Below, piece after piece: positions 37,601-52,600 of a stretch of DNA of 64,000 nucleotides. Every line of letters starts with the position of its first letter. The stretch's first letter is position 1. Below the pieces are notes generated by a model, which was not told the origin of the DNA, made no database searches, and worked only from the letters and a program-made list of their open reading frames with translations. Source of the DNA: Motacilla alba alba (Eukaryota; Chordata; Aves; Passeriformes; Motacillidae); assembly GCF_015832195.1 (NCBI RefSeq), contig NC_052018.1:58465666-58529665 (forward strand), in the 5' to 3' direction. The position numbers and the translations under genes were made by a program.

Positions 37601-40600
37601 CAAGCGGACATGATGGTTCATATTTTAGCATCTCATGTCACAGGAAAGTAGTACACAATTCTCTTTAAGATTAAAAATAAACAGAAGATGGAGAAACATG
37701 ACTGTGTCACTGAAAAAATATTGTCAAGGAGCTGAACCCTAACAGTTGGTTAGTTGTGCTTAATAGGTTTTCAAGGACTTACCAAATAAAACATGCCATG
37801 ATTAGAAAGCTGTAGAGATGGTTTTCCTTTTCTAATTTAAAATACTACAGTTTAATAAAGGATAAAATTAATTAGATCATAAGTTAGGGTGAGTGTGCCC
37901 TTAGGCAGAAGATCAAAAAAAGAACCAAGTTAAGTTGGAAATAATGAAACAAGGGTGATAATGGTTTTTGGGAATTTTTTATCTGTCCTGTACCTCAATT
38001 AGTAAATGCATAAAGACAAACTTGCACTGGCTTTACATTTCAGCAGCTGCACAACAGCAACTGTCTCCTATTATTTTGTACTTGTCTTATTATAAATTAG
38101 AGGCAAACTTGGCAGCTACATCATCAAAAAAAAAACAAACTTAGAGTGTTTCTCATTCAGTGTCTATTTATTCAGTTGGCACCAATGAACTTGGAATTAA
38201 GCTTTTTTTTTCACAACAGTTAGTTTTGGTTTTTTAAATTACTACTGATATATCATGTCCATGGAGCTCACAGAAGCAATGGAAAACACCCATTGGGAGA
38301 GATTTGAAAGATCAAAGTGAGTTCTTTGTAATTGACATAGGCAATAGCTTTCTCAGATTAAAAAAAAAAAAAAAGTTAGAATATGTATATACATGAAAGC
38401 AACCAAAAACTTTCTTGAAAATGCACTCTTAAAGCATAGGGAGTGCCCAGCTTCTAATACAATAGTGATAAAAATATGGTCTCTTTCTTATAAAGCCTTT
38501 ATAAAGCTCAGGAGTGGCTTGCTGCAACATTCAGTCAAAAATTAGCAGGGTGACTGTCAGAAAAAAAAGTGATGCTATAAGAATTTATAGTTTCTCTTTA
38601 TGCAATATATTCTGAATTAATTTGGATTATAAAATACCTTTTTTTTTGCACAAGATCATGTTGCTGAGGAAAAATACTGGATTTGCAGCCCTGAAGCTGA
38701 AATTATCTAACAATGCAGCAGATACAAATGAGGCAGTGCTTTCTCACTCCTACGCTATTCTGTTAAATTCAATCAGTTACATAAAAGAAGGTGGATAATT
38801 GAGGCTTTCAAACTCGCACTGAGTCTGCCACCAATGGTAACTACTTGTGATAACTGTCATTTTGTTCCACCAGGAATTTCAGAGAAATGTGTAGGTGAAA
38901 ATCTGGCTCTGCTGAAGTCACTGGGGCTTTGCAATCAACGTCACCAAAACCAGAATATTACCACTACCATGTAGGATAATTACATTCAGCTGACCCCAGG
39001 CTTTTTATCTGATCAGCCAAAGGTGTCAAGGAACACACTAGGTTTTTTTTGTCATTTGCCCTATGCTGAAATGTTCCTTACTAGTGTGGTGTATTAGAGA
39101 TTGTATACTAAGTATGCTGATTAGTGTTGTGAAGCTGAGTAGCTCATCAGGAAACTTACAACAGAACATAACAAACTCTTCAAAATCAGGCAGAAAGCAA
39201 TGCTGCTGCGGAAGCAGATCCGGCTATGTCCATGCACTGGAGGTGAGATGACACGTTTCACTTATCACAGCTCATAAATTAGTTCACCTGTGTTACAATG
39301 CCTTATGTGGAGGATTTTCTGGTTTTGTCTGTTCACTCAGGTGTTCATAAACATCGTCTGCTGACCATGGTGCTTATATGTGAAAAAATTAGGATGAATT
39401 TTCAGAAACTTTCAATGCAGTTTAAAAATCACTGCTTATCTGCATCTTCAGTAAGGAACAATCTTTCTGGAAACTTGGTTGGAATAGGCTAGCAGGACTT
39501 AAGGCTCCATTTAGACAGACAAGAACTGACACACTCTAATGCAATATTAGCATCATTTGATGCACTTATTTTCTGTCTTAAACACTGGAATCCTATCCAC
39601 TAATTATTGAAAATCAGGACAACATTACAATATATGCCAGTGTAATAAGGGCATACATATTATTTCATAAGGAAACTGGTTTTGAATTGCTGTGGTGATG
39701 AAGCAAGAATTCAAACATTGTTTTGTTATTCAATGATGAAGTCAAGAGATTTTATTTATTTAGTCTTTGTAAAGTTGTGAACAAACTAAGAACAGGATAA
39801 TCTGCTGACAAACTGTTTCTGTCACATGAAACAAGTGCCTAATAGGATCCTTTGGAAACAGTGTCAAGCTGGTCTGCAAGCAGCTGCACACCTGTGCACC
39901 TCCTGAAGAACAAGTAGGTCACAGAAAAAAGAAAATGGCAATGTGCCCTGCCTACTGAAAAACTCTGCACCCTTAGAAACAGGCCATTTCAGAGAAGGTA
40001 CATTACCATTTGTGGAAGGATACAAAGTCAGCCCTTGAGATTAAATTCTTGGAGACAATATGCACCTCAGTCAGCAATTTGAAATTAAACCACTGTGTAA
40101 CTGCAGGAATGTACATGGAACTGAAGACAGTGCAAATACAATCACAGTAAATGTTAAGTAGGTTTTCAAGTTACCAAGAGCAATAGTTTCTTTATTAATT
40201 CAGCAAAAAAGATACATAAATCAAGTTATAACTTTAGCTTGCAGGATTAAAATCAAGTTCTATAGCCACTAACTGTTGTATGTTTAAAAAAAAAACAACA
40301 AACACTTGTATTTACGTAGCCATTTTGTTGAGATTACTCAAAAAATAAGAAGGGTATAAATTATGTTTTTAACCATACACATAAAGACTTCATATATATA
40401 AACTGAACACTAAAAGAGAAGGCAGCCTGTAAAAATTTTCCTTTAGTTTATATAAGACCTTACTGCTTGGTATATTCATGTGCCATCATTTCATCATGGT
40501 ACTTTTGAAACATGTAAAATGTCTCTTTTCTCATTTGGCCTCTGGCAAAATTACAGAAAAATGGGCTTTTAATACTAAACATAACAAGAACTTATCACCT

Positions 40601-43600
40601 TGATTTGGCTGATCTGTATGTCCAAAGGAGATGATGATGTTTCCAAAGTTTCCAGTTCTTTTTCTTGTTCAGCTATCCAGTTGGACAGAGCTTCAAAATT
40701 ATTGCCAAAATGATCCCACTTGTTTTTCACCATTTCCATGCTTTTAATACTAAAATTAACCAAATCAATTAGAGAGAATAAACAGTTTAATATAATGAAG
40801 CTGCCCATATTCTTGCTAAAATAAAAATGGAACTTAATCTACAGGAGGGTCACTTTAAAAAGTTCTCGTTTTAGAAGATCAAGTTGTACATCTAAATTTA
40901 TACATGGTTCTCTATTAGACCATGCACCAAAAGTCAAACAAATGCATTAGCAATAGAGGGGACATCCAGAAGTAAAAGAAAGTACAGCTTTATTCATCAG
41001 CTGTGCAAGAATCTCATCATAGCGGGAAGAGAAAGGAAAAGGAACATCAACAGGATGAAATTTCTATGAAATAATATGGAATGATGATTACATCAGAAAT
41101 CTAAATATTTAGATAACTGAGTGCATAGATGTTCACAATTTAGTCCCTAGACCAGAATGATTAAAACTAGTGAAATGTGGACATACACACAATCCCCAAT
41201 GCTTGACTGCTTTATTGATCTTGCTTTTTTATAACAGAAATCTCCACCTGTTATAGGAATTCATGTTTACTGTGGCAATGATTTCCTATCAAGCCAAAGA
41301 ATCAACACTTGTGACTCAACTCCCTCAGAGTTAGTAGCTCTACATTATAGGTATGTTAAACAGAGACAGATTATGACTGATTTTTCTATGTCTAGAATTG
41401 CGAACAAAGAACCTATTTTTTGTCACAAGTAAGAAGGCCATTATACAAGGCCTAACAGCATTAATTTCCAGTATACAAATTTCTGCTCCTTTCAAGTAAT
41501 TGAAACCAGTGCTAATGTAGGCCCTGCACACAGCTTGAAAAACACACATTTTCTATTTCACTGAAAATATTAAAGTTTCATCATAAAAGTTTGAATATTA
41601 CAAAATTTCAAAATACATTTTCCTTCTAAATATAGCCTAAAAACCTTTCCACTGTAAAAAGTTCTTAACTTTTCCCCCTTCAGTAAAGCTAGAGGAAGCT
41701 TTAAGAAAAGATGTAGCCTAAAAATGTAAAAGTTGGCCTTTTTATTTTTTCTTATTGATTTTCAAAATTAAAAAAAAATAGTCAACAGCCATTTACTTAT
41801 AAGAGTGTATGCAAACTCAAGTTATTTGTAGGAAAACAATGAGCAAAAGTATTTTGCTCAAGTCCAGCTCATGAAAATACAGCTGGAAATCAGAATCCAG
41901 GGACCAAATCAGTGGCACAACTGCTGTTGCATGAGTTTCTTTAACAAAGCCACAGACTAAAGAATATAACCCCAAACAGACTGCACAGCTCTGCACAGTT
42001 GCCTTGCAAGATAGATGGGCTAAGTTGTTACAGTAGCTGACTGTGGAGAGCTGCTCAAACTTTTCTCTCCTTTTTCTGTTCACTGGCACACTATGTAACT
42101 TAGGAGTTTGGAATAACTTCACTTTAAATTACTCAGCCAAGATTTTTATTGATGATGTAAGTTAAAATATAACTCTTACATACTTACTATGAGTTCTGTA
42201 GACACCCTATAGATAGTTGTATGTATTTGCATCTTCTGCAGAAGGTATTTAGCTTTTTATTATCTGTCACACTACCAACAGACATTCTGTATTATCCATA
42301 CATTCAACTAAAACCTATTTCATATCTACACTGAAAGGGTATAACAATGATGACTTTTATTTAAAAATAAATTACTTTATTTGAAAAGCAAATCTTCATT
42401 GCTGGAAGGCTAAATTTCATAGATTGAAAAATCACACTAGTTTTCTCTCTTACAGTGGAGAAAATAATACGTAAAGTATTTAGTAAGAGATGGTAGAATT
42501 TGACTGCAAATGACTCTAGCACTTCATGTTGGAGAAAGTATTACATAAATGGTCAGACCACCATTTGCTGCACAGGCTAGTTATTCTGGTTTATAACTGT
42601 TCTTTCACATCAGGATGAAAATGGCACTAAATTAAAATCAGATTAGCATGACAGTGATCATTATGAGGAAAAAAACCCCAATTGTTTGGGTATTGCCCTT
42701 TGCTCATATTCTGTTTGAGGTGATGGTACCTGCTTAATCTTGTACAGCAAATTATTCAAGAGCGTAATTCCAGTAAGACAAAAAATAAATGGCACAGGTA
42801 TTTATGACTTGTGTATCAGATCTAGTGTATGCAAAAATACTGATTTCATACACACATACAAATGTATCTGTATAGGGAAAAAATGAGAGTAGCAACATTC
42901 TGAATTTGAGTAACAAGTTCAATAACTGAATTACTCACTTGAGAGAAGGGAAGAACTTTTTAAAAATACAAAAAGCTATTAATATTTATCAAGTTTTCCT
43001 TGGAGTTTGAACCTTTCATTTTTAAACAAAATCTGGAAATGATGCCTTTTATTTTTTTTTTTTTTTGGCAGCAGAAGCAGCTTTTGCTATTGCCCATGCA
43101 ATACAATCTGGGCATTCAGCTAAGATGAAGGCACTTCTTGACACTCCTGTAGAGAAAGTGGAATACTAAAAAATGAGGCAAATGTGGTAATGTGCAGCTC
43201 TAATATTCTAAGATTTTTTTTCTTTCCAAAAGAGTCCAGTACCTCAAGAATGAACTCAATTATCCCTTCTTCACATGACTGAGGCTTAAAGATAAGTGAC
43301 AGGTTAAATGTAACTAACTTTTATGAACCACATATAATTAAAAGAAAACCATTTGTTAGTTTGCACACACTCTTTTGACATATTTGGTACCATAGCTTGG
43401 TTACTATGCCAGAGAAAGCAGTAAATGACAGAGCTGATGAGACAACACAAGATGCTGACAAGGTAGTCTAGAAATCTGATACAATCTTATAGTGAAGAAT
43501 AAATATTAGGACTTGTTAAGAACATACTCTTCTTCAAGAGTAACTTCCATTTTTTTCACTTGTTCTTGGATTGATTTTGCCTGATGCTGAAGGGACTGCT

Positions 43601-46600
43601 TGTTCTTTGAACCAAGCTGTATCTCAGAGGAATTCTTCACCAAATTCTCAGCCTGTACTGCCATTGCTTCAGTTTGTTTAGACAGTTCCTGTAACGATGC
43701 AATATGTATTAATACCACCATAAAGTTTCATATATTCACACAAAAAGTATTTTTCCTCAGTGCTTATGGTTGGAAAAAAGTACCCGTGTCCTACGTATAT
43801 ACTCTGAAGGGACTGTAAATACATAAAAACAATCTCAGAAGGAAATTACTTTTATGTTACATGTAAGAAAAGTCAATTTGAGCAAACTAGATTGAATTAA
43901 ACTTACCAAGAGTTGCTGTATGTGCAAAAGTTTTTAACTCAAAAATCAAAGTTTCTTTCATAGCTCTTCAAGTAATTTATTTTTCATTGCAGAAGACATT
44001 ATACATCTTTACTTAATTTTTCAATCCCACCATTCACCAAGTGGATTTTGCAATACCTCATAGTTTGTATTTTCCCTTCATTTAGCAATTATTTTCTGTC
44101 ACAAACATTAAAGCCACCCACCAGAAAAATTGATGCTGAGCATAATCAAGGTAGGTACAATTTATTATTGGCTTCATCAAAGGTTAACAGTGGTGTGCAA
44201 AACATGGCACTTAGGAAAAACAAGCACTATTATTACTTCTGTAGTAGTAAATAAAATGGGCTGGGATAATTCTGTGTTACTAAGGACAAATGGCATGTTA
44301 TTGCTCTTGTCCATGGGGTGGGAAGACATCTTTCCTTTTTCTTCTCAGGTCTAAGAATGCAATTTGTCACATTCCACACAACCTTGCCGAAGTGCACCCT
44401 AATTACGTTGACATGCAAGTGCTCGACACAGGATTACCAGCACAGATGATTATTGAGCATAAAATGGGAAGTCCTCAAAATAATATTAACTTTCAGCTTC
44501 AGATAACTATATCTTATATTAACTATAACTATAGGTAACTATAGCTTATTTTAACTATAAGCTTCAGAAGCAGACTTTGAGATATCCTTTGTGGTTTTTT
44601 CACAAATGACTTTTTAACTCTGGGAAGTTTATGGGATCTCTCATCTGTATATGCAATTTGCATGGGCATTAATGGGAAACCATGCAAGGATTGAAGACAA
44701 TGCACTCAGCCCATGTCAACAGGCAAGGCAGAAAGACACCTCAGTTCCTGCATTTCACACAGTCAGTACCTTTGTCTGATCCAGTTCTGAGGAGAGGCTC
44801 TCTAAACTGCTAAAGTTTAAGATACGTTCAAGTACAGAGCTTGCTTGATTGAGATATTTTACTACTGTTTCTTTGTCTCTTTCAAACTGCTCCCATTTAT
44901 TTATTGTGACCTAAAAAACAGACAAACAAAACCAAGAAAAGGAACACAAGGAGATCAAAGGAGAGAAAACAAGATTTTCCCTGTACATTACTGAAAAAGG
45001 AAAAAAGAGAGTCTTGACATAAAATAATTTTTCCTGAGAAGCCATCTACTCAACAGTGAGTAGATGAAACTCTTCTAAACTAAATAAAACTTAATCCTTG
45101 AATGTTTGCCGATTCATATTCTGCTGTGCAAAAAAAGCACTGTTCTCTAAGTTGCCAGCAATATTTAAATCTTATGTCCTGTAAGACATCTAAAGTAATA
45201 CATGCAGATACTTAGGGTGACAAGTAGTAAAAAATATCAAAAGGATTTTCAAGTTCTCCAATGAAATAAATTGCAGTAAAATGTTAGAAGAAAATCCCTA
45301 CTGACAGGAAAATCACACATAAGGGCCTATTTGCTCTTTTCTGTTAATGTAGAATTATGATTAACCTACAGCATTTAATTACAAGTCACAAGAACTATGA
45401 CAGCTTAAACAATTATTTTCTTGATTCTGAAGCACAGATTAAGACTCTACATATGGGAATTTTTAGAGAATTTTTTTTCAATATTTAGTGCTTATATTAA
45501 GAAGTTATTTGAGGTTTATTGATTGTGTTTCTCATCTTGTGTTTTCTCAAGGGAAATAATTTTGGTGACTTTAAACATTTGCACGGAATAGTGGCCATTT
45601 GGATTAACATTCTGATCAGAAACATGTAAAGAGCAAACCAGATATGGGTGCAAGAAGCGACAAATTCTAATCCCAGTCCAGTCATACAAGTTATACAAGT
45701 TATACAAGCTGAAGCAATCCATTTGAATTCCCTGTGACTTTCTCCGTCTTTAAATTTAGGATCACAGCATGTATTTCACACAGAAGTTGTGAGGATTATT
45801 TGCACATCAGGTGTTATAAACCTAATATCCAACCTAAGGACACTCAACTAAAGAGCAATGCCATCTTTAGTAACCAGAAAAGAGACATTGAAAAATAAAT
45901 TCACAGATAAATTCAAACTGTGAACTATTATGACTGAATAGCTGGGACTTTTAAACACTTCTAGACAGAATGCTATTTCTTTATTATTTAAGAGGTATAT
46001 CACTCCAAGAAATTTTCATAGAGGTACTGATCATGAAAAGCCCAAGGACCAAGAGTCAAAGGTGAGAAAATGAGCTCAGTTTCTTGATATTAAAAAACTA
46101 GGTTTTACTAAGTTCAAAAACAGAAAAAGAGGAAGAAGTAAGCATGAGGTCTTATTCTCAAGACCAAAAGACCCACCTGAAGTTGCTCTTCCCTTTTCTC
46201 CATAGTCTGCTGCATGTTCTCCAATGTTCCCTCTAATTTTTGTAAATCCTCTCGTACTGTGCTGGGCAGTCCACCTTCAATCTGCAGCCTCTTGGCTTGG
46301 GAAATCTGCTTTTGCACATCTTGCCTTTTTGCACGGAGTCTCCTTGTCCTTTGCTAAAAGGATTCATCCAACAGGAATGATTACTTACTTCTTTTTAGCC
46401 CCTTTGGGAAACTGGAACAATGCAGCCCCTTTCTGTTTTTGCAGGGGTATGCAATAAGAGTAACAGACAAAGGGACAAATGGGCAAGTATTCTTGAGAGT
46501 CTCACACTCATCAAGTATATGCCCTAACTTCCAAAATGTCAAATGCTGCTTTTTGTGGCATATGCATGGAGAAAAAGAGTGAAAATGTGGCCATTTATCC

Positions 46601-49600
46601 AAAGCATATTTGAGAAAGCAGAAGCTGTAGCAGTTGAGCAACCACAGCAGGAGTCACAGGTGCATGTACTCCTCATGACTGAATCCACGTCTGCTCTGCA
46701 CTCCTGAGGCACAGGTTGGAGCCTCAGATTGAACAAAGCAATGTATCAGACTTCCTAGAGAGCAGCAGGGTGTGGCTAAGTTGTGTAACTCTGTCCTGGA
46801 AGGGCTTTTGATTTGTAGCACACTATCAGAAACTCCTGAGAATACATCCTCTCTCCCTTATAACATGCCTGACCCAGCCAGCCTTGTTATGTAAACTCAC
46901 AACTAGCTGAATTCTACTCTGGGGACCTTCAGGTCTGTGTCAAAATCTGCTTCTGCCTTGGTAGACTCTATACCACAAGAAAAAGAGCTGAAGGAGAAGT
47001 TAACTGTTTCTACTATCTCTCCTGAAATGGATAAGGAATGTGGAGTATTTAAAGAATTAATACAAACCTTAACACATAAAATAGTGCTTATAAACACCAA
47101 AGAATTTAGATAAGACACAAGTAAGACATAGTGATGGGTCAGACACTAAGCTGTCTGACTCCACAGAAATAGATGTTAATATAAAAAACAGAAACAATAC
47201 CCAAACATTGGCAGTAAATGATTCCTGTTCTCATTAGCTCTGAGCAGCTCAGAAAGTTATGTTCCCATACCTGCCCTTAAAAGCCACGATTCTTGGTGTA
47301 TGCAAGCCATACCATTGATTATTACTGTAGCCTGTAGATGTTTTGATCCATTATCAGTGCATTAAAAACCTCCTGCTCTACTCCTACAGAATAAAGGCCC
47401 ATCTGTCACAAAAATAGCTATCTAGAGAAAGAAATGAGGCTACAGCAACACCTTCCTCCAATATTTAGAGTTGGGGCCACATCAAACTGGTAAATAGAGA
47501 AATTTCCAAAGCCAGATGTGTGCCCAATTCACCATAATTGAATCTGAAACTCAAGCTATAAAAAGGCAAAAGTGGAAAGTCTACATATCTGCAGAATACA
47601 CTCACCCAAAATTTAAAGTGAATGAAGTTTGTTTTTCAATGTTTTGTGTCCCAAAAACCCGTAGTAAATAAAAGTTGACAATTAACATTTAAAAGATACT
47701 GAAAACATTTTTCATTAAAAGAAATCAATTCCAGGCCATATAGGACTGTTTTCCTTTATACCTTTTTCAAGTTCAAATATAAAGACTTATATTATTGGAT
47801 GTAACAAAATTTTGTAATTACATAAATTAATCTTTTAAAAAAAATTGGATATGGACATGAGTAATTGCCCTACCTGATGATGAAGCAGTAGTTGCTGAGC
47901 TTGTAATAAACTTTCTGTATCCAGGATCTTTTCAGCCTCTGCTTGGACCTCTTTAGAGTTGCTGATCAACTCTTCAATTGCACTTTTAACTTCTTCTTTG
48001 TACTGGACACAGTCTCCAACAGCACCTAAGGTATTTTCAATCTAACATCACAGATAACTTTAAGTATTTCATGTTGAAAGACACATCTATATTTTTAGGG
48101 TACATTTATATTTGCAATACCTTTTCAAAAACACAGTAAATTATTTTATATTTAAACCATTTTTATCTCCATGTAGCTGACTCTCAGGCTCTGTTCCTCC
48201 TATAGTTCCTGTGTTTTATGGTTTTAATCATAAACAATTCTAGATCCTTTTCCTTTTTTTTTCCTGTTCCTTTCCTTTTTATTTTGGAGAGTCATTTGAA
48301 CTCAATCAAGTTAATTTCCTGTTATATAAATATTTAGGTTTTAGTCTCCAAAACTATTGCTGAACTCTGGCAATGCCTAGTATCAGTCCTTGCCTAAACA
48401 GTCTCATCCATCTGATTAACAAGCTTTATAAATAGTATTCTGACTTCTAAGAATCAGTAGTTGTTTAACTATAATATAGAATGCTATTTAGATTATGCTT
48501 TTAGATTCAAACCAAGTATTTTCTTACATTACCCTCATTAAGTTATATTCATTAACTTACATTTAGTTCTAACTTTTAGAGGAAATAAAAAACAAGTGAT
48601 TTAACTCCAAAAATCACCCCCCAGAAAACTAAAAAATAATAAAAAAAAAGACAGTAACTTAAGCTTTTTGCAGTCAGGTGAAAATTACATTTCTTGCCCA
48701 AACTTTCCAAACATCTTTTACACCACAGAAGCTTGGAGAACTTTCAATAAATACATAGGAGTTTTATACATTTGAAACCTCTGTAAGGCCCCCACAAGAA
48801 CTGACATCAATACTGAAATCCTGAAGTCTGAACTCTTCCACTTTCCTGATCTCTTTTTTTGCTTTTAAGTGGGTCTATTCCACCTTTTAAGTGCAAGATA
48901 CTCTGTTTCACATGATTTTTCTTTTAATTATATAAACTGTGAAGCAGTAAGTTCCCTGAGAGCCCACAGAACCCCAGGGCTCAATGCTTCTGAGAGGTTT
49001 TGCTTGTTAGGAGTTAGAAATTTCCCATGATTTCTGAAGTTACAGTATCAACTTTTCATTCAGATCTCAGAGAACTGCAGCCTTTTTCTGCAAGTTCAGG
49101 ACATGATACACATCCTTAATGACTAGAAACAACCCCAAAGTAATGCTTTATTTCAGCATAAAAGATAAACAAATCATATTTAAAGTGAAATTTTATATCC
49201 ACTAGCTGATGTACATCATGGTTTTGACAATGTTCACTACAAACTGATTTAAAAAAGCCTAAAAAATGGACATTTTGATTGCAGAAACATTTACTATGAT
49301 ACTTTCCAATTCTGCAAAGGGAAAAGATCCAATAACCCAATAGAATAATGTCTTTTTTTTTTTTTTTTTTTTTTTTTTTTGCCTGGTAGTCTCAGTGCTT
49401 TGCTACCCATGGAGTACAAATTAATTTTTCCTTGCTGAAGGCTTGCAGTTTAATTAAAAAAACACAGCAGGGAACTTGTGCTTGTGAAGCCATGGTTGAT
49501 GTCATTTCATGTGACACTGTAAGTGGAGAGCTCTTGGTCTGCCATACTGTACCTCAGCCAGCAAATCTAAAAGTCTCTTGAAGTCACTGGAAAGTTTACA

Positions 49601-52600
49601 GAGCTCATCCTCTGTCTCTTTGGCCTCCAAATCAGGACAAAGTGAGGTCAAAACAGCGAGTCTAGATTTCAGCCAGCTGTGGTTTTCTCCATGCTTGTGA
49701 ATATGCTTCCTAATTTCCTACAGAAAAAAAATCAAAACATATTTTCTTCAAACAAACAAAATACATTAATAACTGACATTCATGGCATCAGTTCAAAAAT
49801 TAGTAGTGTAAACATACTACTTCTCTTTAGCTTGAAACACTAGAAATGTAGTATTTTTCTATTTGCATAGCCCTATCAGATTCTGTTTCAGACAATGGCT
49901 AGAATTTTGCACTTCTTCCACAGACTTTTCTCCACTACTAATTAGATTGTTCTTTAGCTAGTAGTGGAATACTTTTCCTTCACAAACATTTTTACTTACG
50001 GATAGATAGAAAGAGGGCAGGTACCACATGTATATTTTCCATATATTGACCATATTTCTTAGTTGCAATTTAAATCTGAGTTGCTGACTTCCCCAAATAT
50101 ATGATTTCATGCAATATAAAGTTAAGTGTAATGTTTTGCTATTTAAATTGCTTTATTTCCACAACTCTTTTCAGCCTGTAGTTCATTTGTATCTTTGTGG
50201 CAGTGCTGATGAGATGTTGGCAGCAGTGAAACTACATAAGTAAATCAGGTTTTTTGAAGCAGAAGCACCTATTAAGCTAAGGATCTACCAATTTTATCCA
50301 GGTTATCCTAATAATGTTTCTCCATATAATTAGACTCATAACCTGCTTGTGAATTTCACATAAACACCTGAAGTATGTAGGTGCTCCTATTATGTGACAT
50401 TCAGTAGGGTTGGGTCCCAAATGACACAATAAATTATTGCTTAAAACTAATTTAACTAACCAACTCAATCTTCAGCCATTCTATCACTTTCTTATCAGTC
50501 ACCAGTACAAAACTGAATGGTAGGATATTTTTCCCTCCCTTGTTATACCATGGTAGAAGAGAATTTCTATAATAGAAGATTTCCTTACATATAAGTAATT
50601 AAATGTAAGATCATTCAAAAACCTGCAATTCAGAAAGTTTTTGCTTTTCTTTGAGCAGCACTTTTAACTCTGCATGCAATAAGATGAGGGGCAAATATTT
50701 TTTCATCTGCCCCTATAATTTTAAGGAAAGGGACCTATCACTCTCTAAATTATTAAAAGTAAGGACTTCTGCTACATTTGCTATAACATGCACCTTTCTC
50801 CTGGTAATGTTTTTAAGAATACCAGGAATCAACAGAGCTACTATGGTCTCTGTAGTAAAACAGTTGCACTGCTTTGGAGCAGAATTTTATCCAGAGTCCC
50901 AGTAGCAGTGACCACAGCTTTGTTAGAATACAAGCTAAGGGCTCACCCCCACAGATGCTTTGCACTGCTTGTATTTGGCAGTATCGTTAACGTTTTCCTT
51001 TATCTTCTTTAGCTCTCTTTCTGTTGATGAAATCCAATTTGCCAATTCAGAAAATCTGAAATAAGATATCACAGGATGAAAAAAAAAACCAAAAAAAAAA
51101 AAGTCAAGACAAAAATTGCCACCACAAAACAACAACCTCTTAATTGTAGGCAAAAAATTATAAAATCCACTTGAAGCCCCACTATAATTTGTGGAATTTA
51201 CACAAAGTATAGTTTTCTACTTGAAGCTAAGATCACGGTATCATTTTTCCCATGGTACTGATTTATGATGACACACAGAAGAGTGACCATGTAAGGCTCT
51301 GCAAGACCCAGGTAGGAACTGAGGTGACACCTGCTCTTATAGCCCTTCCAGGTGTCCGAGTGCTCTGTTAGCTTCATGTATGTGCTGTCTATCTGGGATT
51401 TCAGATCCTTCAGGATTCGCTGGCTGCTTTCCAATGTACCCCTCACTGGATCAGAAACTGGCAGTTTCTGGCACAGTTCTTCCATTCGTTGTAGCCTTTT
51501 CTCACACAGGTGGTAAGATCCCTTATCACCGAAGAACAACTGATGGGAGACAAAGCAGAAAATTCAATAGAAATGCAAACTGGAAGAAACCACCCAGCAT
51601 ATCTATATATTTTTCATAAACTACTAAATTAAAATAATTTTTTTGTTAAAGACCTCAAGAATTGATCTGTCGTAAGCTGGACACAAAGAGTTTGTTGGCT
51701 GAAGAGTTAGTCAGAACTTCTGCTTATTACTGACATTGAAATGTATTTCTGTAAACACCCCCTTGGAGGCATGGAACTCATACCATGTGTTCCTTGATCA
51801 TTCTTTCATTGCCTTCTCTGGATAACACCTTGTTCTGTCGAGCTAGTTCAGCTTTGCACTCCTCCACTGTCACCAGGAACTTGCTTTTCTGTACTTCAAT
51901 TTTCAAGTGGATCAAATGATATGGGGCTTCTGTTTGAAGATCCTACACACCCACAGGGGAAATAAAGAAGCACAGAGATAAAACACTACTCCCACTACTT
52001 CTATGTAAATTATTTTGTTTTCTTTCCATTTTTTTCAATATACAGGTCATTCAGAAACTTTCCAAGACTGATTGACAATACCCAGAAATGTCATTCGCTA
52101 ACCTTCCACTGCCTATGGAGTTTCCTCACAGCTTCCTGCAGGCTGTGCTGCTCTTGTTCTGGAAGGATATCAGTAAGTTCATCACAAGCTTTCAGAAAGG
52201 CATTTAGGACTCTCTGATCCAACTGGTTAAAGAATTCCTGAAGTGGAGGCAGAAAGTGAGAAAGTGAGAAGATGAAGCTGGATATTGATATGCAAACATG
52301 AAGTTCCCTAATACACTGAGTTTCAATGTTACTTTTGTTCCATTAAAGAATTAATGTTTGAATAAAGGAAATAACTATTTCTAGCCACTTCAAGTCCAGC
52401 AAATCAATTTATTCTCAGCCAGTACACTGAGACAGTATTTTAACAAGACATTTCAAAGCTACATGCATAAGTTATGGTTATAATACAGAAACAGATATTT
52501 ATCTAAAAAAAGAGCAGTGGATGTGTGAGATTGTCAAAATACAGTGTTCTAATTCTCAATGGTTCTACTGAAAACCCCATCCTAGGTTTTTTTCACCTTC

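Noticed and set aside
49340..49440. Processed pseudogene or SINE ending in the T28 run
   Set aside because: No recognisable body or target-site duplication beside the run.
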